Below the pieces are notes generated by a model. It searched no databases and was not told where the DNA came from. It saw only the letters and a program-made list of their open reading frames with translations. Shown piece after piece: positions 15,300-22,596 of a stretch of 39,931 nt of DNA. This DNA comes from a virus. The first letter of the stretch is position 1. Each line of letters begins with the position of its first letter. Both the position numbers and the translations under genes were made by a program. The stretch covers positions 1-39,931 of IMG/VR virus record IMGVR_UViG_3300032116_000514; one strand, 5' to 3'.

Positions 15300-16135
15300 G
15301 CTTTCCTATCCGCATACATTCTTTGGGCTATCCTAAACGCATAACTCACAAGGTCAGTCAAATCTTTTGCGGCTGCCTCGTCAATAGCGAGTAGGGCAAT
15401 TCGTCCGAACCGCTTGGTCATTTGACCGATACGGCTAATCTCTGCGGAAGTCAGTTTGCGTGACTGCAACTCAGCGACATACCACGCTGTCAGCGCGATA
15501 CACCCACCGATATCGTTGTTGATATGCAGCGTATCCCACTCGTCCTCGACCAACCGCGACAGATTCCATGCGTTGATACCCTGCGAACGCGCTTCTGCAA
15601 GTTTGCTGCTAATCCTGATAACAGAATCCTTTGCAGACTTCACGCGTGGCAGCGGAATCGGAGTATCCGATTCGTATGGTTCTACCTCTTTAGATATATC
15701 GATAGATATATCTAAAGAATTGGGTTGGGTTGGGTTGGGTTGGGTTGGGGTTGGCGTTTCGAATTCGTTTCCGAAGTCATCAGGAAACGCATCGGAAACG
15801 CGTTTCTTTTGCGTTTCTCGATACTTTGCCAGCCTCTCCCGTGCCTCTGCTCGTTTGCCTTCTACCTTTTCCCGTGTCGGTTGATACTCGTCATACGAGC
15901 GTATTTGAAATCCCTTCGCCGTGCGTTCCCATAGGTTTTGGTCCTCGAGTTCGTCACTTGGTTTTTCAGGATTATCGCCTACCCACGCATTGACGATTTG
16001 ATATGGGATATGCCCGTCTGTCAGTTGGCGGTTGGAATAGCACAGCCCTGTTATGAACAGGCGAAATGCCGTATCGGACAAGCCAATGACTTTCGGGTGG
16101 TCTGCGAAATTGTCGTCTAGCCGTACCCAGCCCAC
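15296..16135 (-). CDS. Replication initiation protein (DnaD/lambda O-like)
   Basis: This 279-residue protein has an N-terminal winged-helix-like segment (MGWVRLDDNFADHPKVIGLS, AFRLFITGLCYSN) typical of phage replisome organisers. A charged coiled stretch follows, then a low-complexity linker (TPTPTQPNPTQPN then LDISIDISKE) and a helical C-terminal domain. The DNA encoding the linker holds an inverted repeat and GGGTT repeats that look like an origin (15687-15754), as lambda's origin lies within gene O. The start is GTG, with TAGTG overlap to the upstream stop. Confidence 0.72.
   Translation of the reverse strand: MGWVRLDDNFADHPKVIGLSDTAFRLFITGLCYSNRQLTDGHIPYQIVNAWVGDNPEKPSDELEDQNLWERTAKGFQIRSYDEYQPTREKVEGKRAEARERLAKYRETQKKRVSDAFPDDFGNEFETPTPTQPNPTQPNSLDISIDISKEVEPYESDTPIPLPRVKSAKDSVIRISSKLAEARSQGINAWNLSRLVEDEWDTLHINNDIGGCIALTAWYVAELQSRKLTSAEISRIGQMTKRFGRIALLAIDEAAAKDLTDLVSYAFRIAQRMYADRKA
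15687..15754. other. Candidate replication origin inside the initiator gene
   Basis: A perfect inverted repeat has arms TCTTTAGATATATC (15687-15700) and GATATATCTAAAGA (15705-15718) around a 4-base centre, all AT-rich. Three bases later the plus strand carries five GGG tracts and one GGGG tract spaced by TT (15722-15750), a standard G-quadruplex pattern and a set of GGGTT iterons. Both lie in the linker-coding part of the initiator gene. The protein sequence there is low-complexity and would tolerate such constraints. Confidence 0.55.
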
Positions 16136-16365
16136 TAGTTTTCTCCCTTCACAGGTTGCAGAAATGTAACGAGTTGCTCGACTATCACAACATCACGACC
16201 TTCAATGTGATGGTGATATTCGGAAGCGAACGCATGAATTTCCTTGATGAATTCAGCACGGAAATAAGATTCCATGTGCCGATACATTGCTTGCGATACG
16301 CAAGCGCAGATAACAGTTTTGTCACCAACATCGCGTACGCCTAAACATTCGTGTAGGTCGCTCAT
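16135..16365 (-). CDS. Hypothetical protein, 76 aa
   Basis: This is not recognised. MSDLHECLGVRDVGDKTVIC opens the protein and a helical middle contains MYRHMESYFRAEFIKEI. The start at 16365 has AGGAG 8 bases upstream and overlaps the preceding small gene by ATGA. The stop is shared with the GTG start of the initiator. It is part of the replication gene chain; no function can be named. Confidence 0.6.
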   Translation of the reverse strand: MSDLHECLGVRDVGDKTVICACVSQAMYRHMESYFRAEFIKEIHAFASEYHHHIEGRDVVIVEQLVTFLQPVKGEN

Positions 16366-16457
16366 GCTTGCGCTCCTTCGTGTTCGAATTCGCATTCGTC
16401 ACAATGACACCAATCGCAACCTTCTATCGGACACTTGCCCCAATTGTCATCAGTCAT
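16362..16457 (-). CDS. Cys-rich microprotein, 31 aa
   Basis: This tiny gene lies in the gap between the Cas4-like nuclease and the 76-residue gene. The protein holds KCPIEGCDWCHCDECEFEH, with five Cys and two His in 19 residues, which looks like a compact metal-binding knuckle. It starts inside the nuclease gene's last codons (8-base overlap) and ends in an ATGA overlap with the next gene. The chain of overlaps argues for translation. Confidence 0.6.
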   Translation of the reverse strand: MTDDNWGKCPIEGCDWCHCDECEFEHEGAQA

Positions 16458-17409
16458 CGTTGCCTCCTGTTGCTTTCACGGATAGACGCGCAGAGTCCTT
16501 GCCGACCTTAAATGGAACATATCCAAGTTTTTCGAGGACTTCTGCTTCGTCAATGGATTTTCGTCCTGCTACGGACGACCAAGCGATTTTCAAGCCCGAT
16601 ACAGTAGTTCCGTTAGCGCCTTCAAGAAATCCTTTGAGTCCGTCTTTTTCCGCCTCTAGTTTCCGTATCTCATCGCTAACTCGGAGATAGTCCTGTGCGA
16701 CCTTATCAACGATAGGGTCAGGAATGTTGAAACTATCGGCTTCTGATTTTGACCGACCAGCACAACCCTTCGTGCCTGTCTTGTCATAGAACTCGCAGTA
16801 GTTACGGCAGAACACCGCGTCTTTTTCAGGCGCAGGTGGGTGCTTTGCGAACTTTACTTCCGACAACCATGCGAAGGCTTCATTTGCAACATTCGCATCG
16901 TACGGCTCGCTGTGATAAACAATGTCGTTCTCAGTACCATCACGCGGAATAGCAACAAGCGTGACAGTATTTACTTTCTGACCTAAGACATTTTCAATAA
17001 GCCAGCCGTATAACTGAACTTGCCAGCGCTGTTGTCTGCTCGGAAAATACGCGAGGTTGCGCATCTTCGTAGACTTCCAGTCAATGACTTCGCCCAATTG
17101 TTTATCGAACATATCAACATGACCACGCAGTTGTGCTTCTTCTGAATACACTTCTGTTTCCAGCAAATATCTTTCGCCGAACGGGTCAAGACGATGAAAC
17201 GCCTGTTGAATATACGAATGTATTGCTGTTCCCATCATGCTACTGAAACGCAATAAATTGCTGTTCGTTTTTTCCGCGCCGTTGATTTGTAGCCACAATT
17301 TGCGTGCGCAACTACCTACCTGACTCGGACCTATATCAGTTTGTTTACCGCGTGATTCTGATAAACCAGCAGCAGTAATGGCTTTGACTAATTCATTGGC
17401 TGCTGACAT
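16450..17409 (-). CDS. Cas4/RecB-like PD-(D/E)XK exonuclease
   Basis: This 319-residue protein has GHVDMFD and then GEVIDWKST, the PD-(D/E)XK active site (Asp, Asp, Lys). An early Cys (SCARKLWL) and a late cluster CRNYCEFYDKTGTKGC match the four-Cys iron-sulfur site of Cas4-type nucleases. It would resect DNA ends to give single strands for the Bet-type protein. A helical C-terminal ~90 residues is extra. The gene overlaps the upstream 88-residue gene by 17 bases. Confidence 0.85.
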   Translation of the reverse strand: MSAANELVKAITAAGLSESRGKQTDIGPSQVGSCARKLWLQINGAEKTNSNLLRFSSMMGTAIHSYIQQAFHRLDPFGERYLLETEVYSEEAQLRGHVDMFDKQLGEVIDWKSTKMRNLAYFPSRQQRWQVQLYGWLIENVLGQKVNTVTLVAIPRDGTENDIVYHSEPYDANVANEAFAWLSEVKFAKHPPAPEKDAVFCRNYCEFYDKTGTKGCAGRSKSEADSFNIPDPIVDKVAQDYLRVSDEIRKLEAEKDGLKGFLEGANGTTVSGLKIAWSSVAGRKSIDEAEVLEKLGYVPFKVGKDSARLSVKATGGNDD

Positions 17410-17659
17410 TTTGCGAACTCCGTTTCTTAACTGTTGCCTCTATGTAATATTCCATAGCGTTGTAGATTTCGCGCCAAATTGCATCATCGATTTCCATAAA
17501 ACGAATGACTTGAACCCACTCGTCATCGGTCAACGCAGCCTCGCCTTCGTGATGATTTTTCAGGTGTTCATCGGCTTCATCACGCAGAGTGATAGCAGCG
17601 AATACTTCGCTGTCATCAAGATATGGCGCGATTAGTTTTTTTACTTTTTCTATTTTCAT
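17393..17659 (-). CDS. Hypothetical acidic helical protein, 88 aa
   Basis: This is not recognised. It is acidic and helical (DDSEVFAAITLRDEADEHL, DDEWVQVIRFMEIDDAIW), with a basic C-terminus. The start follows an AAAGGGTAATG leader, one of seven similar initiation regions in the early operon. It may assist the nuclease that follows it, but only position suggests this. Confidence 0.6.
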   Translation of the reverse strand: MKIEKVKKLIAPYLDDSEVFAAITLRDEADEHLKNHHEGEAALTDDEWVQVIRFMEIDDAIWREIYNAMEYYIEATVKKRSSQNVSSQ

Positions 17660-17675
17660 TACCCTTTGCCCTTTC

Positions 17676-18026
17676 TTACGCTATGTCCATTGAAGCGCGT
17701 ACGGAGGTGCCGATAGAACGCGCAATATCTACTTGAGTGCGAACGCGAGCAGCATTTCCGCGCGCAGCCTTCACTAATGCTTCGGCTGTTTGAAGTTGAT
17801 GCCACTCCTGTTCACATTCGACAAGTGCTTTGTCAGCAACATCGCCTACGCGCAATTTCAGATTATTCATGCCAATGTTTAATCTTGCCCGAGCGATAGC
17901 GATTTCGAAAGTTGCCTTGACGCCGTGATATAACTTCTCAGCATCTACAAGTTCGTCATGCGCTTTGTCGATTTCCTTGCTAAGTTCGTAGAGTCTTGCC
18001 TCTACTCGTTCAGGTGTTATCGTCAT
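17676..18026 (-). CDS. Hypothetical coiled-coil protein, 116 aa
   Basis: The protein is almost wholly helical with heptad-like spacing (RVEARLYELSKEIDKAHDEL ... AEALVKAARGNAARV), suggesting a coiled coil. The start at 18026 has GGAAAGG upstream and an ATGA overlap with the upstream zinc-ribbon gene, so a start 30 bases earlier is rejected. The function is unknown; small coiled-coil proteins of this kind are common next to phage recombination genes. Confidence 0.6.
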   Translation of the reverse strand: MTITPERVEARLYELSKEIDKAHDELVDAEKLYHGVKATFEIAIARARLNIGMNNLKLRVGDVADKALVECEQEWHQLQTAEALVKAARGNAARVRTQVDIARSIGTSVRASMDIA

Positions 18027-18190
18027 ACTTGCCTTTCCGTTCCGCAGGTGGAACATGGTTGTTTATGAATAGTCCACGCACCGCAATACGCACATCGCGC
18101 AATAGGTTCGTGTCTTGCTGGTCTTGTTGCCGGAACAGCGTGAGGGTATGTCAATGCCCACCCGTCACGCCACGAATATGAACCTGTCAT
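18023..18190 (-). CDS. Zinc-ribbon microprotein, 55 aa
   Basis: The C-terminus is RCAYCGAWTIHKQPCSTCG, a CxxC...CxxC ribbon, and the N-terminus is MTGSYSWRDGWALTYPHAVP. The start at 18190 makes ATGA with the stop of the exported protein gene, and its stop makes ATGA with the next. It is one of several Cys-rich small proteins in this operon. The function is unknown. Confidence 0.6.
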   Translation of the reverse strand: MTGSYSWRDGWALTYPHAVPATRPARHEPIARCAYCGAWTIHKQPCSTCGTERQV

Positions 18191-18849
18191 GACTCGAGCC
18201 ACAATAGGAACTCTGCCCATAATTCTTGCCAACGCGCTAACCATTCGATTAGCGATTCCGAGAATAGAGGAATTTCAGGTTCAGGTTGCGTTTCGACAGG
18301 TGCAGTCGTAGTTGTTGTCGTATCTGAATTTATGACAGCGCCAACAGTAGCCGTATCTGCGACTGTTGTGACTGTGCTTGTTTCTGTAATGACTGTGCTT
18401 GTTTCTGTTGTGTTCGTAGGTGTTGGCGTAGGTGTTGGCGTAGGTGTTGGCGTAGGTGTTGGCGCAACAGGTTGTGGTTTAGGTTCAGGCGTAGGCTGTG
18501 GTTCTACTACTGTCGGCGTGACAATGACAGTAGTTTGCGTAGGCGTTATTGCCACGAATGTATTTTTCGTAGGTTCTTCTTTGACTACGAGAATTTGATT
18601 CGGTTGCGCACCGATTCCTGAATTGTTGCCATTGCTATCTGTCCTGCCTTGTAACACATAGCGTTCCCCTGCTTTCAATGTCAGTCGTGAATACAGAGAA
18701 TTCGGGTTGCCACAAGTACCAGCATCGCAAACGATTGCACCGCTTACGACTACACCATTACTATCAACGATGACATACACATCTGCTCGCGCAGGAATGA
18801 CTGTTGAAACCAATAGAACAACTAACAATATGATTAGTTTTTTCATCAT
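18187..18849 (-). CDS. Exported protein with Pro/Thr linker
   Basis: An N-terminal signal peptide (KKLIILLVVLLVSTVIPARA) precedes a small beta domain (~24-90) with a Cys pair (CDAGTC) and a polypeptide-binding-like GERYVLQGRTDSNG. A long Pro/Thr-rich linker follows, coded in part by a 12-base tandem repeat, then a Trp-rich amphipathic C-terminal helix (LIEWLARWQELWAEFLLWL). It would leave the cytoplasm and stay near the envelope. Superinfection exclusion or a wall-associated role is possible but unproven. The gene overlaps neighbours on both sides. Confidence 0.65.
   Translation of the reverse strand: MMKKLIILLVVLLVSTVIPARADVYVIVDSNGVVVSGAIVCDAGTCGNPNSLYSRLTLKAGERYVLQGRTDSNGNNSGIGAQPNQILVVKEEPTKNTFVAITPTQTTVIVTPTVVEPQPTPEPKPQPVAPTPTPTPTPTPTPTPTNTTETSTVITETSTVTTVADTATVGAVINSDTTTTTTAPVETQPEPEIPLFSESLIEWLARWQELWAEFLLWLES
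18419..18464. repeat. 12-base tandem repeat coding for Pro-Thr units
   Basis: GGTGTTGGCGTA is repeated almost four times in plus-strand reading (18419-18464) and codes Pro-Thr pairs in the exported protein. Further near repeats (TGACTGTGCTTGTTTCTG) lie at ~18369-18407. Copy number could vary by slippage and change linker length. Confidence 0.75.
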
Positions 18850-19415
18850 CGCTCCTCGAATAAAAACGCAGGATGCTCATTGCGTTCTACCCAAACAATG
18901 CAGTCATGCCCTTTCTCGTTCTTGCGTGTTCTACCTGAATCTATTAGGTAGCCATCATCAACGAGTGTTTTTCTTGTAGGGCGAAATGTGTTTCCATCGA
19001 TGCCGAGAAAGTTTTGCGCTTCATCATCAGTCGCACCATACACACCGCGCCCTGTGAAATACGAGTGAACGCGGTGACGAATAGTTCCTGAACGCGGCAA
19101 TACAGATTCGGCAGCAGCACGACTTGTTCGCTGTGCTTTCTTGCCGACTATCACAGTATTGTCGCTGACGGCGCGCAATGGTTCTTTCTTGCGTAGCGCT
19201 TTCTGTGTGTGATAGTGCTTAACGATGATATCGTAGACTTCTTCCATTGTTTGGTGATAGCAAGTTTCGCCCGTAGCGTCCATTTTGATAGCGTCAAAAT
19301 TGGCAGGGTGAAACAGGCATACGAAATTATCGTGGTCGCCTATCCATGGCAAATAGTCGCTAGGGCGCGTGAGTTGTTCCTCGCACCAATAGCAACTATC
19401 TTGTAGTAGTTCCAT
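18846..19415 (-). CDS. Winged-helix DNA-binding protein with N-terminal zinc motif
   Basis: Residues ~105-180 (SGTIRHRVHSYFTGRGVYG, ATDDEAQNFLGID, TFRPTRKTLVDDGYLID) form a winged helix as in phage replication or regulatory proteins. The N-terminus has CYWCEEQL and FVCLFHPANF, a likely zinc site, and the middle is basic. It starts after AGGAAGGAAAG. It could be a transcription regulator or a helper of DNA replication. Confidence 0.65.
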   Translation of the reverse strand: MELLQDSCYWCEEQLTRPSDYLPWIGDHDNFVCLFHPANFDAIKMDATGETCYHQTMEEVYDIIVKHYHTQKALRKKEPLRAVSDNTVIVGKKAQRTSRAAAESVLPRSGTIRHRVHSYFTGRGVYGATDDEAQNFLGIDGNTFRPTRKTLVDDGYLIDSGRTRKNEKGHDCIVWVERNEHPAFLFEER

Positions 19416-19587
19416 GTTCTTTCCTTCCTTCTGCTAGTGCCTCTAGGAACAAATCGCAATTGTCGCGAGTCCAACGCATAGTGGCTTCCGCTAAATCGGT
19501 GTCGCCACTTTGCGCTGCGTTAAATAATTTCTTGCTGGCTTGCGTGAGGAAATCCGCAACCATTGGATTCAGCGTGTTGTTAATCAT
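19396..19587 (-). CDS. Hypothetical helical protein, 63 aa
   Basis: This is not recognised. It is helical (MVADFLTQASKKLFNAAQSG, RWTRDNCDLFLEALAEGRK) with no signal or membrane segment. The ATG at 19587 overlaps the stop of the Bet-type gene by 8 bases; an upstream TTG is less likely. It overlaps the following winged-helix gene by 20 bases. It may be an accessory to the recombinase. Confidence 0.58.
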   Translation of the reverse strand: MINNTLNPMVADFLTQASKKLFNAAQSGDTDLAEATMRWTRDNCDLFLEALAEGRKEHGTTTR

Positions 19588-20368
19588 TGTTGGTCGCAAC
19601 TTTCTCTAGTACCAACATACGCAGAGTTTTGCCTTCGCCATCAGGAACGATTTCGTCTAGTAATGTTTTGTTTTTATCCCAAAACTTTTTCAAATCTTCC
19701 TTGGTTTTGCACTCGTTGAATTTTTCCATGATGCCTTCCCAGTCGGTTTCGCTTTGAGGCGATACAGGCTGGACGACCTCAGCCACCACAGGCTCTAGAG
19801 TGACCTTTACAGGCTTGACTGTGGAATCCTGACCCGAATCCGCTTGGCTCATTTCTTCGTCTGTGTATAGCCCTGACAAGTCGTTTGGGAACGCCTTGCG
19901 TAGCGCCAAAGATTCAGCGCATTTTGCGAGCATGAGGTCGGGCATTTTTTTCCACACGGGCGATGCCAACGCATACGAATCCCATTTTGCTACTGCGTAT
20001 AGTGGCTCGGCAAATCCTTTGCGATATACGCCAACTTTCGCTGCGTATGGTGGAGTCTTGCCAATCCAAACATCTTTCCATACGCCATCTTCGCCGCACC
20101 AAAATGGTCCTGCTTGTCCTGCGTATTCGCCTGAACGCTGCGCAACGATACGCAAACCATCAACCGATGTTTGTATTCCGTAGCGTCCGCCTCGTTCTAT
20201 CATGTAAATCTGACGAGCGAATGGGTCGAGTCCTGTTTTCTGTGCTTGATGGAAAAACACGGCGAGGTCGCCGTTGCTCGCATTGTTCAAGCCAAGTTGC
20301 TTCAACGCAGCGAGTTGCTGATTTGACCAAAAATCTTGGTCGTTTTTTATTGCTAGTGAAGTAGTCAT
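19580..20368 (-). CDS. bet: Bet/RecT-type single-strand annealing protein
   Basis: This 262-residue protein has the Bet core: GDLAVFFHQAQKTGLDPFAR, QIYMIERGGRYGIQTSVDGL, RIVAQRSGEYAG and PYAAKVGVYRKG, plus MLAKCAESLALRKAFPNDLSGLYTDEE. It anneals single strands and works with the Cas4-like nuclease in phage recombination. The start at 20368 has AGGAAGG upstream; a longer frame to 20455 overlaps the upstream gene and lacks homology. The C-terminal ~70 residues are variable, as usual. Confidence 0.9.
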   Translation of the reverse strand: MTTSLAIKNDQDFWSNQQLAALKQLGLNNASNGDLAVFFHQAQKTGLDPFARQIYMIERGGRYGIQTSVDGLRIVAQRSGEYAGQAGPFWCGEDGVWKDVWIGKTPPYAAKVGVYRKGFAEPLYAVAKWDSYALASPVWKKMPDLMLAKCAESLALRKAFPNDLSGLYTDEEMSQADSGQDSTVKPVKVTLEPVVAEVVQPVSPQSETDWEGIMEKFNECKTKEDLKKFWDKNKTLLDEIVPDGEGKTLRMLVLEKVATNND

Positions 20369-20388
20369 AGGTTTGCCTTCCTGTTCGA

Positions 20389-21072
20389 TTACTTGTTCGG
20401 TATTACGGGTGTGCGTATTTCGCCACGCCATTTTTCTATCGTGCTGTAACGCCATAGCGGTGTGCGACCATATTCGCGGTCGGGTGCTGGCATTTGCCCA
20501 CGCGCTTTGTATGCGCTAATGGTTTTCGGCGATACGCCGAGTAGTTCAGCGACTTGCTGTGAGGTGAGAAATACATTCGCGCCTTTGAGCATATCGAGGT
20601 TATCTCCGTTCTTGAATGTGCCGAGTCGGAATTCGCCGACTTCGGGAAGTGGCCAGATGTAAGGAATGTTGTCAGGAAGTTGCCAACCGCCGTAATACTC
20701 AGGGTATTTACGGATAAGGTTGGAGCGATGCGTCATGTGAAGTAATTCGTTATTGACCCACCACGGATATTTTCCTGCTTTCGCTCGCGTAAGTTGTGCG
20801 TTTAAATCGTTGAAGATTTCGCACATATTCCAACCATCGAATCCGCGTTCGTAAAACTCGATGGAAATAGTCAAGCCGTAAAGAGCCAAGTCGGCTTCGT
20901 GACCGCGCCACATGACTGTCGCAGGGTGATTAACCCAAGCGCCAGTATCGTCATAGTCACCGCGTAATGCTTTGAGAATTTGATATGTTTCAACGCGCTG
21001 TTTCCCTAAACGCTTGTCGTCTAGGACTTTTGCGGTATCAACATAGTTGTCGTGTGTCATGAAAGTTTGCAT
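20389..21072 (-). CDS. Pyrimidine-dimer DNA glycosylase-like protein fused to a MerR-type HTH
   Basis: The N-terminal ~140 residues (MQTFMTHDNYVDTAKVLDDK, RLGKQRVETYQILKAL, WVNHPATVMWRGHEADLALYG) match the T4 DenV / Pyr_excise family, which cuts at UV-damaged pyrimidines. The C-terminal ~55 residues (VFLTSQQVAELLGVSPKTIS ... LWRYSTIEKW) form an excisionase-like helix-turn-helix. That fusion is unusual and could target the enzyme or let it regulate. The start at 21072 follows AAAGGG just beyond the stop of the preceding microprotein. Confidence 0.78.
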   Translation of the reverse strand: MQTFMTHDNYVDTAKVLDDKRLGKQRVETYQILKALRGDYDDTGAWVNHPATVMWRGHEADLALYGLTISIEFYERGFDGWNMCEIFNDLNAQLTRAKAGKYPWWVNNELLHMTHRSNLIRKYPEYYGGWQLPDNIPYIWPLPEVGEFRLGTFKNGDNLDMLKGANVFLTSQQVAELLGVSPKTISAYKARGQMPAPDREYGRTPLWRYSTIEKWRGEIRTPVIPNK

Positions 21073-21074
21073 AA

Positions 21075-21185
21075 TTACCCTTTCTGTCCATAGTAACACT
21101 TCGCACACAGAGATACGCGTTCGTTGTCGCGTATGACTAAATGCGTGTATGTGCATTTTTGTTTACATTTTTCGCAACGACTCAT
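21075..21185 (-). CDS. Zinc-ribbon microprotein, 36 aa
   Basis: The protein is MSRCEKCKQKCTYTHLVIRD followed by a C-terminal CAKCYYGQKG, a two-knuckle CxxC...CxxC ribbon. Its ATG forms TGATG with the upstream stop at 21185. Its TAA lies within the AAAGGGTAA leader of the glycosylase gene, so its last codons double as the next ribosome site. The role is unknown, probably nucleic-acid binding. Confidence 0.65.
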   Translation of the reverse strand: MSRCEKCKQKCTYTHLVIRDNERVSLCAKCYYGQKG

Positions 21186-21412
21186 CAGTATCCCCACATA
21201 ACTGAACAAGCGCCGGAATCACAGTTCCACCATGTTCCGTTGATGGCGACAATGACTGCGCCGATAACTAAACCAACGCAGATTCCGACAACGATGCGTC
21301 CGCGCCGTGTCAGAATAGATTTTGATTCTTGTGCGTCAATAGCCATAAGGCGTAACGCAAGTCCTGTGCCGAATAGCGCAGCGACTATGTAAAGTATTGC
21401 TGGATATAACAT
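21185..21412 (-). CDS. Small two-TM membrane protein, 75 aa
   Basis: The protein begins MLYPAILYIVAALFGTGLAL, followed by a basic loop and a second hydrophobic segment VVGICVGLVIGAVIVAI. It ends with a short Cys-containing tail outside or inside the membrane. The start follows AGAAAGGGTAATC; an earlier ATG in frame lacks that site. It may be a membrane-bound superinfection or holin-like protein; neither is shown. Confidence 0.65.
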   Translation of the reverse strand: MLYPAILYIVAALFGTGLALRLMAIDAQESKSILTRRGRIVVGICVGLVIGAVIVAINGTWWNCDSGACSVMWGY

Positions 21413-21468
21413 GATTACCCTTTCTGTTGTGGTTGATTTTACAGTATGAAACGGCAGATACAAGAATA

Positions 21469-21498
21469 GGCGCGCCCACCGACAATGATGAGCGCGCC
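21469..21498 (-). terminator. GC-rich hairpin after the DUF932 gene
   Basis: GGCGCGC and GCGCGCC pair across a 16-base loop just downstream of the DUF932 stop. The sequence after it is only weakly T-rich (TATTCTTG). It may be a partial terminator or a message-end stabiliser. This gap has no hammerhead core, unlike the four gaps upstream. Confidence 0.5.
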
Positions 21499-21518
21499 GA
21501 ATTTCTTGATACTGCTAA

Positions 21519-22508
21519 CTACGCATTCATTAGGAGTGCGTGTGCCTTGTTCTTGATAGCGTCAGTTGCGCCGAGAATGTTTCTCTCAGCACGAACAGCA
21601 TTCTTGTTCTCGCCACCGCGTACTGCCTGTGCCCAGTCAGCCCACTCAACAACAGCGTTGTAAGCAGCCCACGCAGTATTCGCTACATTCTGCTGTGTTG
21701 GCGCGTACCACAGAGCAGTAATCTCTGCGCGCTTGGTGTCAATGCTGTTTTTCTGTCGCTCGCTAGCGTCCTTGTGTGCTGCTGGTACGAGTTTCTCAAC
21801 AAACTTCTTGAAGTCCTGCTCGTTCATGCTGCGGTTGAGCAGATAATTAACTTCGCGTTCGAATTCCTCTTGGTAGCGCCAAACGACACCGAGAGTTTCG
21901 CGTGCTTGTTGAACTTTCGCAGTAGAGCCAGCAGTATGCTTGAGCGAAATCTTGCTAACTGCGTGGTCGAGCGCGAGGCGAACTGTGTTCGTGCATACTG
22001 CGCGGATAGGTGTAACCGCAACAGTAAACGCGGACGAGCCATCGTGACTGTTGATAGCCATGATGTATTGGTTGATGGTATCAACGCCAGCAATTGTCAT
22101 CGCTTCGGGGAATTTCATCGTCATGAATACGCGCGCGCCATTATTGAGCGAACCAGCAGTTTCGAACTTCGCACCCGAATCATCGGATAGGTAGTTCAAG
22201 AACTCAAAAGCGTCTGCATTCTGAATCGGTGTATAGCGGTCGCCAACTACACCAAGAGCAGCCAACCCTTTCTTCGGGTGGTCGCGGTATGTGATGAACT
22301 TGTTGCCAACAGTAAGAACTTTGCCATCAACAACAGCGCCAACATTGGTGTCGCTAACTTTAACTTCCCAATTCAACTGTGCTGTTTCGAGTGCGTCCTG
22401 TGCTGTTAGCGCGTCAGGTGTAACTGTGCCGAGGTTGTGCCATGCTGGTTCGCGGTTGGCGAAAAATGCGCTAGTGCCGTCAGCGAACTGTTCGATGTTA
22501 TGTGCCAT
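21519..22508 (-). CDS. DUF932 (phage/plasmid-like, TIGR03299-type) protein
   Basis: This 329-residue protein has AHNIEQFADGTSAFF, EPAWHNLGTVTPDALTAQDAL and YTPIQNADAFEFLNYLS, then AVTPIRAVCTNTVRLAL, all typical of the DUF932 family found in phages and plasmids. The biochemical role of the family is not settled. The message leader carries a hammerhead ribozyme (22542-22596), and an AAAGGGTAAT site lies 9 bases before the start. It is the largest product of the ribozyme-separated region. Confidence 0.85.
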   Translation of the reverse strand: MAHNIEQFADGTSAFFANREPAWHNLGTVTPDALTAQDALETAQLNWEVKVSDTNVGAVVDGKVLTVGNKFITYRDHPKKGLAALGVVGDRYTPIQNADAFEFLNYLSDDSGAKFETAGSLNNGARVFMTMKFPEAMTIAGVDTINQYIMAINSHDGSSAFTVAVTPIRAVCTNTVRLALDHAVSKISLKHTAGSTAKVQQARETLGVVWRYQEEFEREVNYLLNRSMNEQDFKKFVEKLVPAAHKDASERQKNSIDTKRAEITALWYAPTQQNVANTAWAAYNAVVEWADWAQAVRGGENKNAVRAERNILGATDAIKNKAHALLMNA

Positions 22509-22541
22509 GAGTATTACCCTTTCAAGATAGTTTCAAACGAG

Positions 22542-22596
22542 AGGCTCGTCAGTAGTGCCATTCAGCACTAGACCCTGCCGAAGCAGGGTTTCGCCT
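22542..22596 (-). ncRNA. Type II hammerhead ribozyme 1 (before DUF932 gene)
   Basis: Minus-strand elements in order are stem II strand AGGC (22596-22593), GAA (22592-22590), A15.1 (22589), stem III CCCTGC/GCAGGG with TTCG loop (22588-22573), U16.1 (22572), C17 (22571), stem I TAGTGC/GCACTA with a 6-base loop (22570-22553), CTGACGA (22552-22546), and stem II GCCT (22545-22542). All core bases are intact. Cleavage is expected between 22571 and 22570. The first stem II base is the last base of the upstream TAA stop. Confidence 0.93.

Noticed and set aside
15722-15754. GGGTT run as a telomere-like genome end
   Set aside because: It lies inside an open coding frame with genes continuing on both sides, so it is not a terminus.
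21181-21188. CTGATGAG on the minus strand at the start of the 36-residue gene
   Set aside because: It is the TGATG stop/start overlap; no GAA core with stem III hairpin lies upstream.
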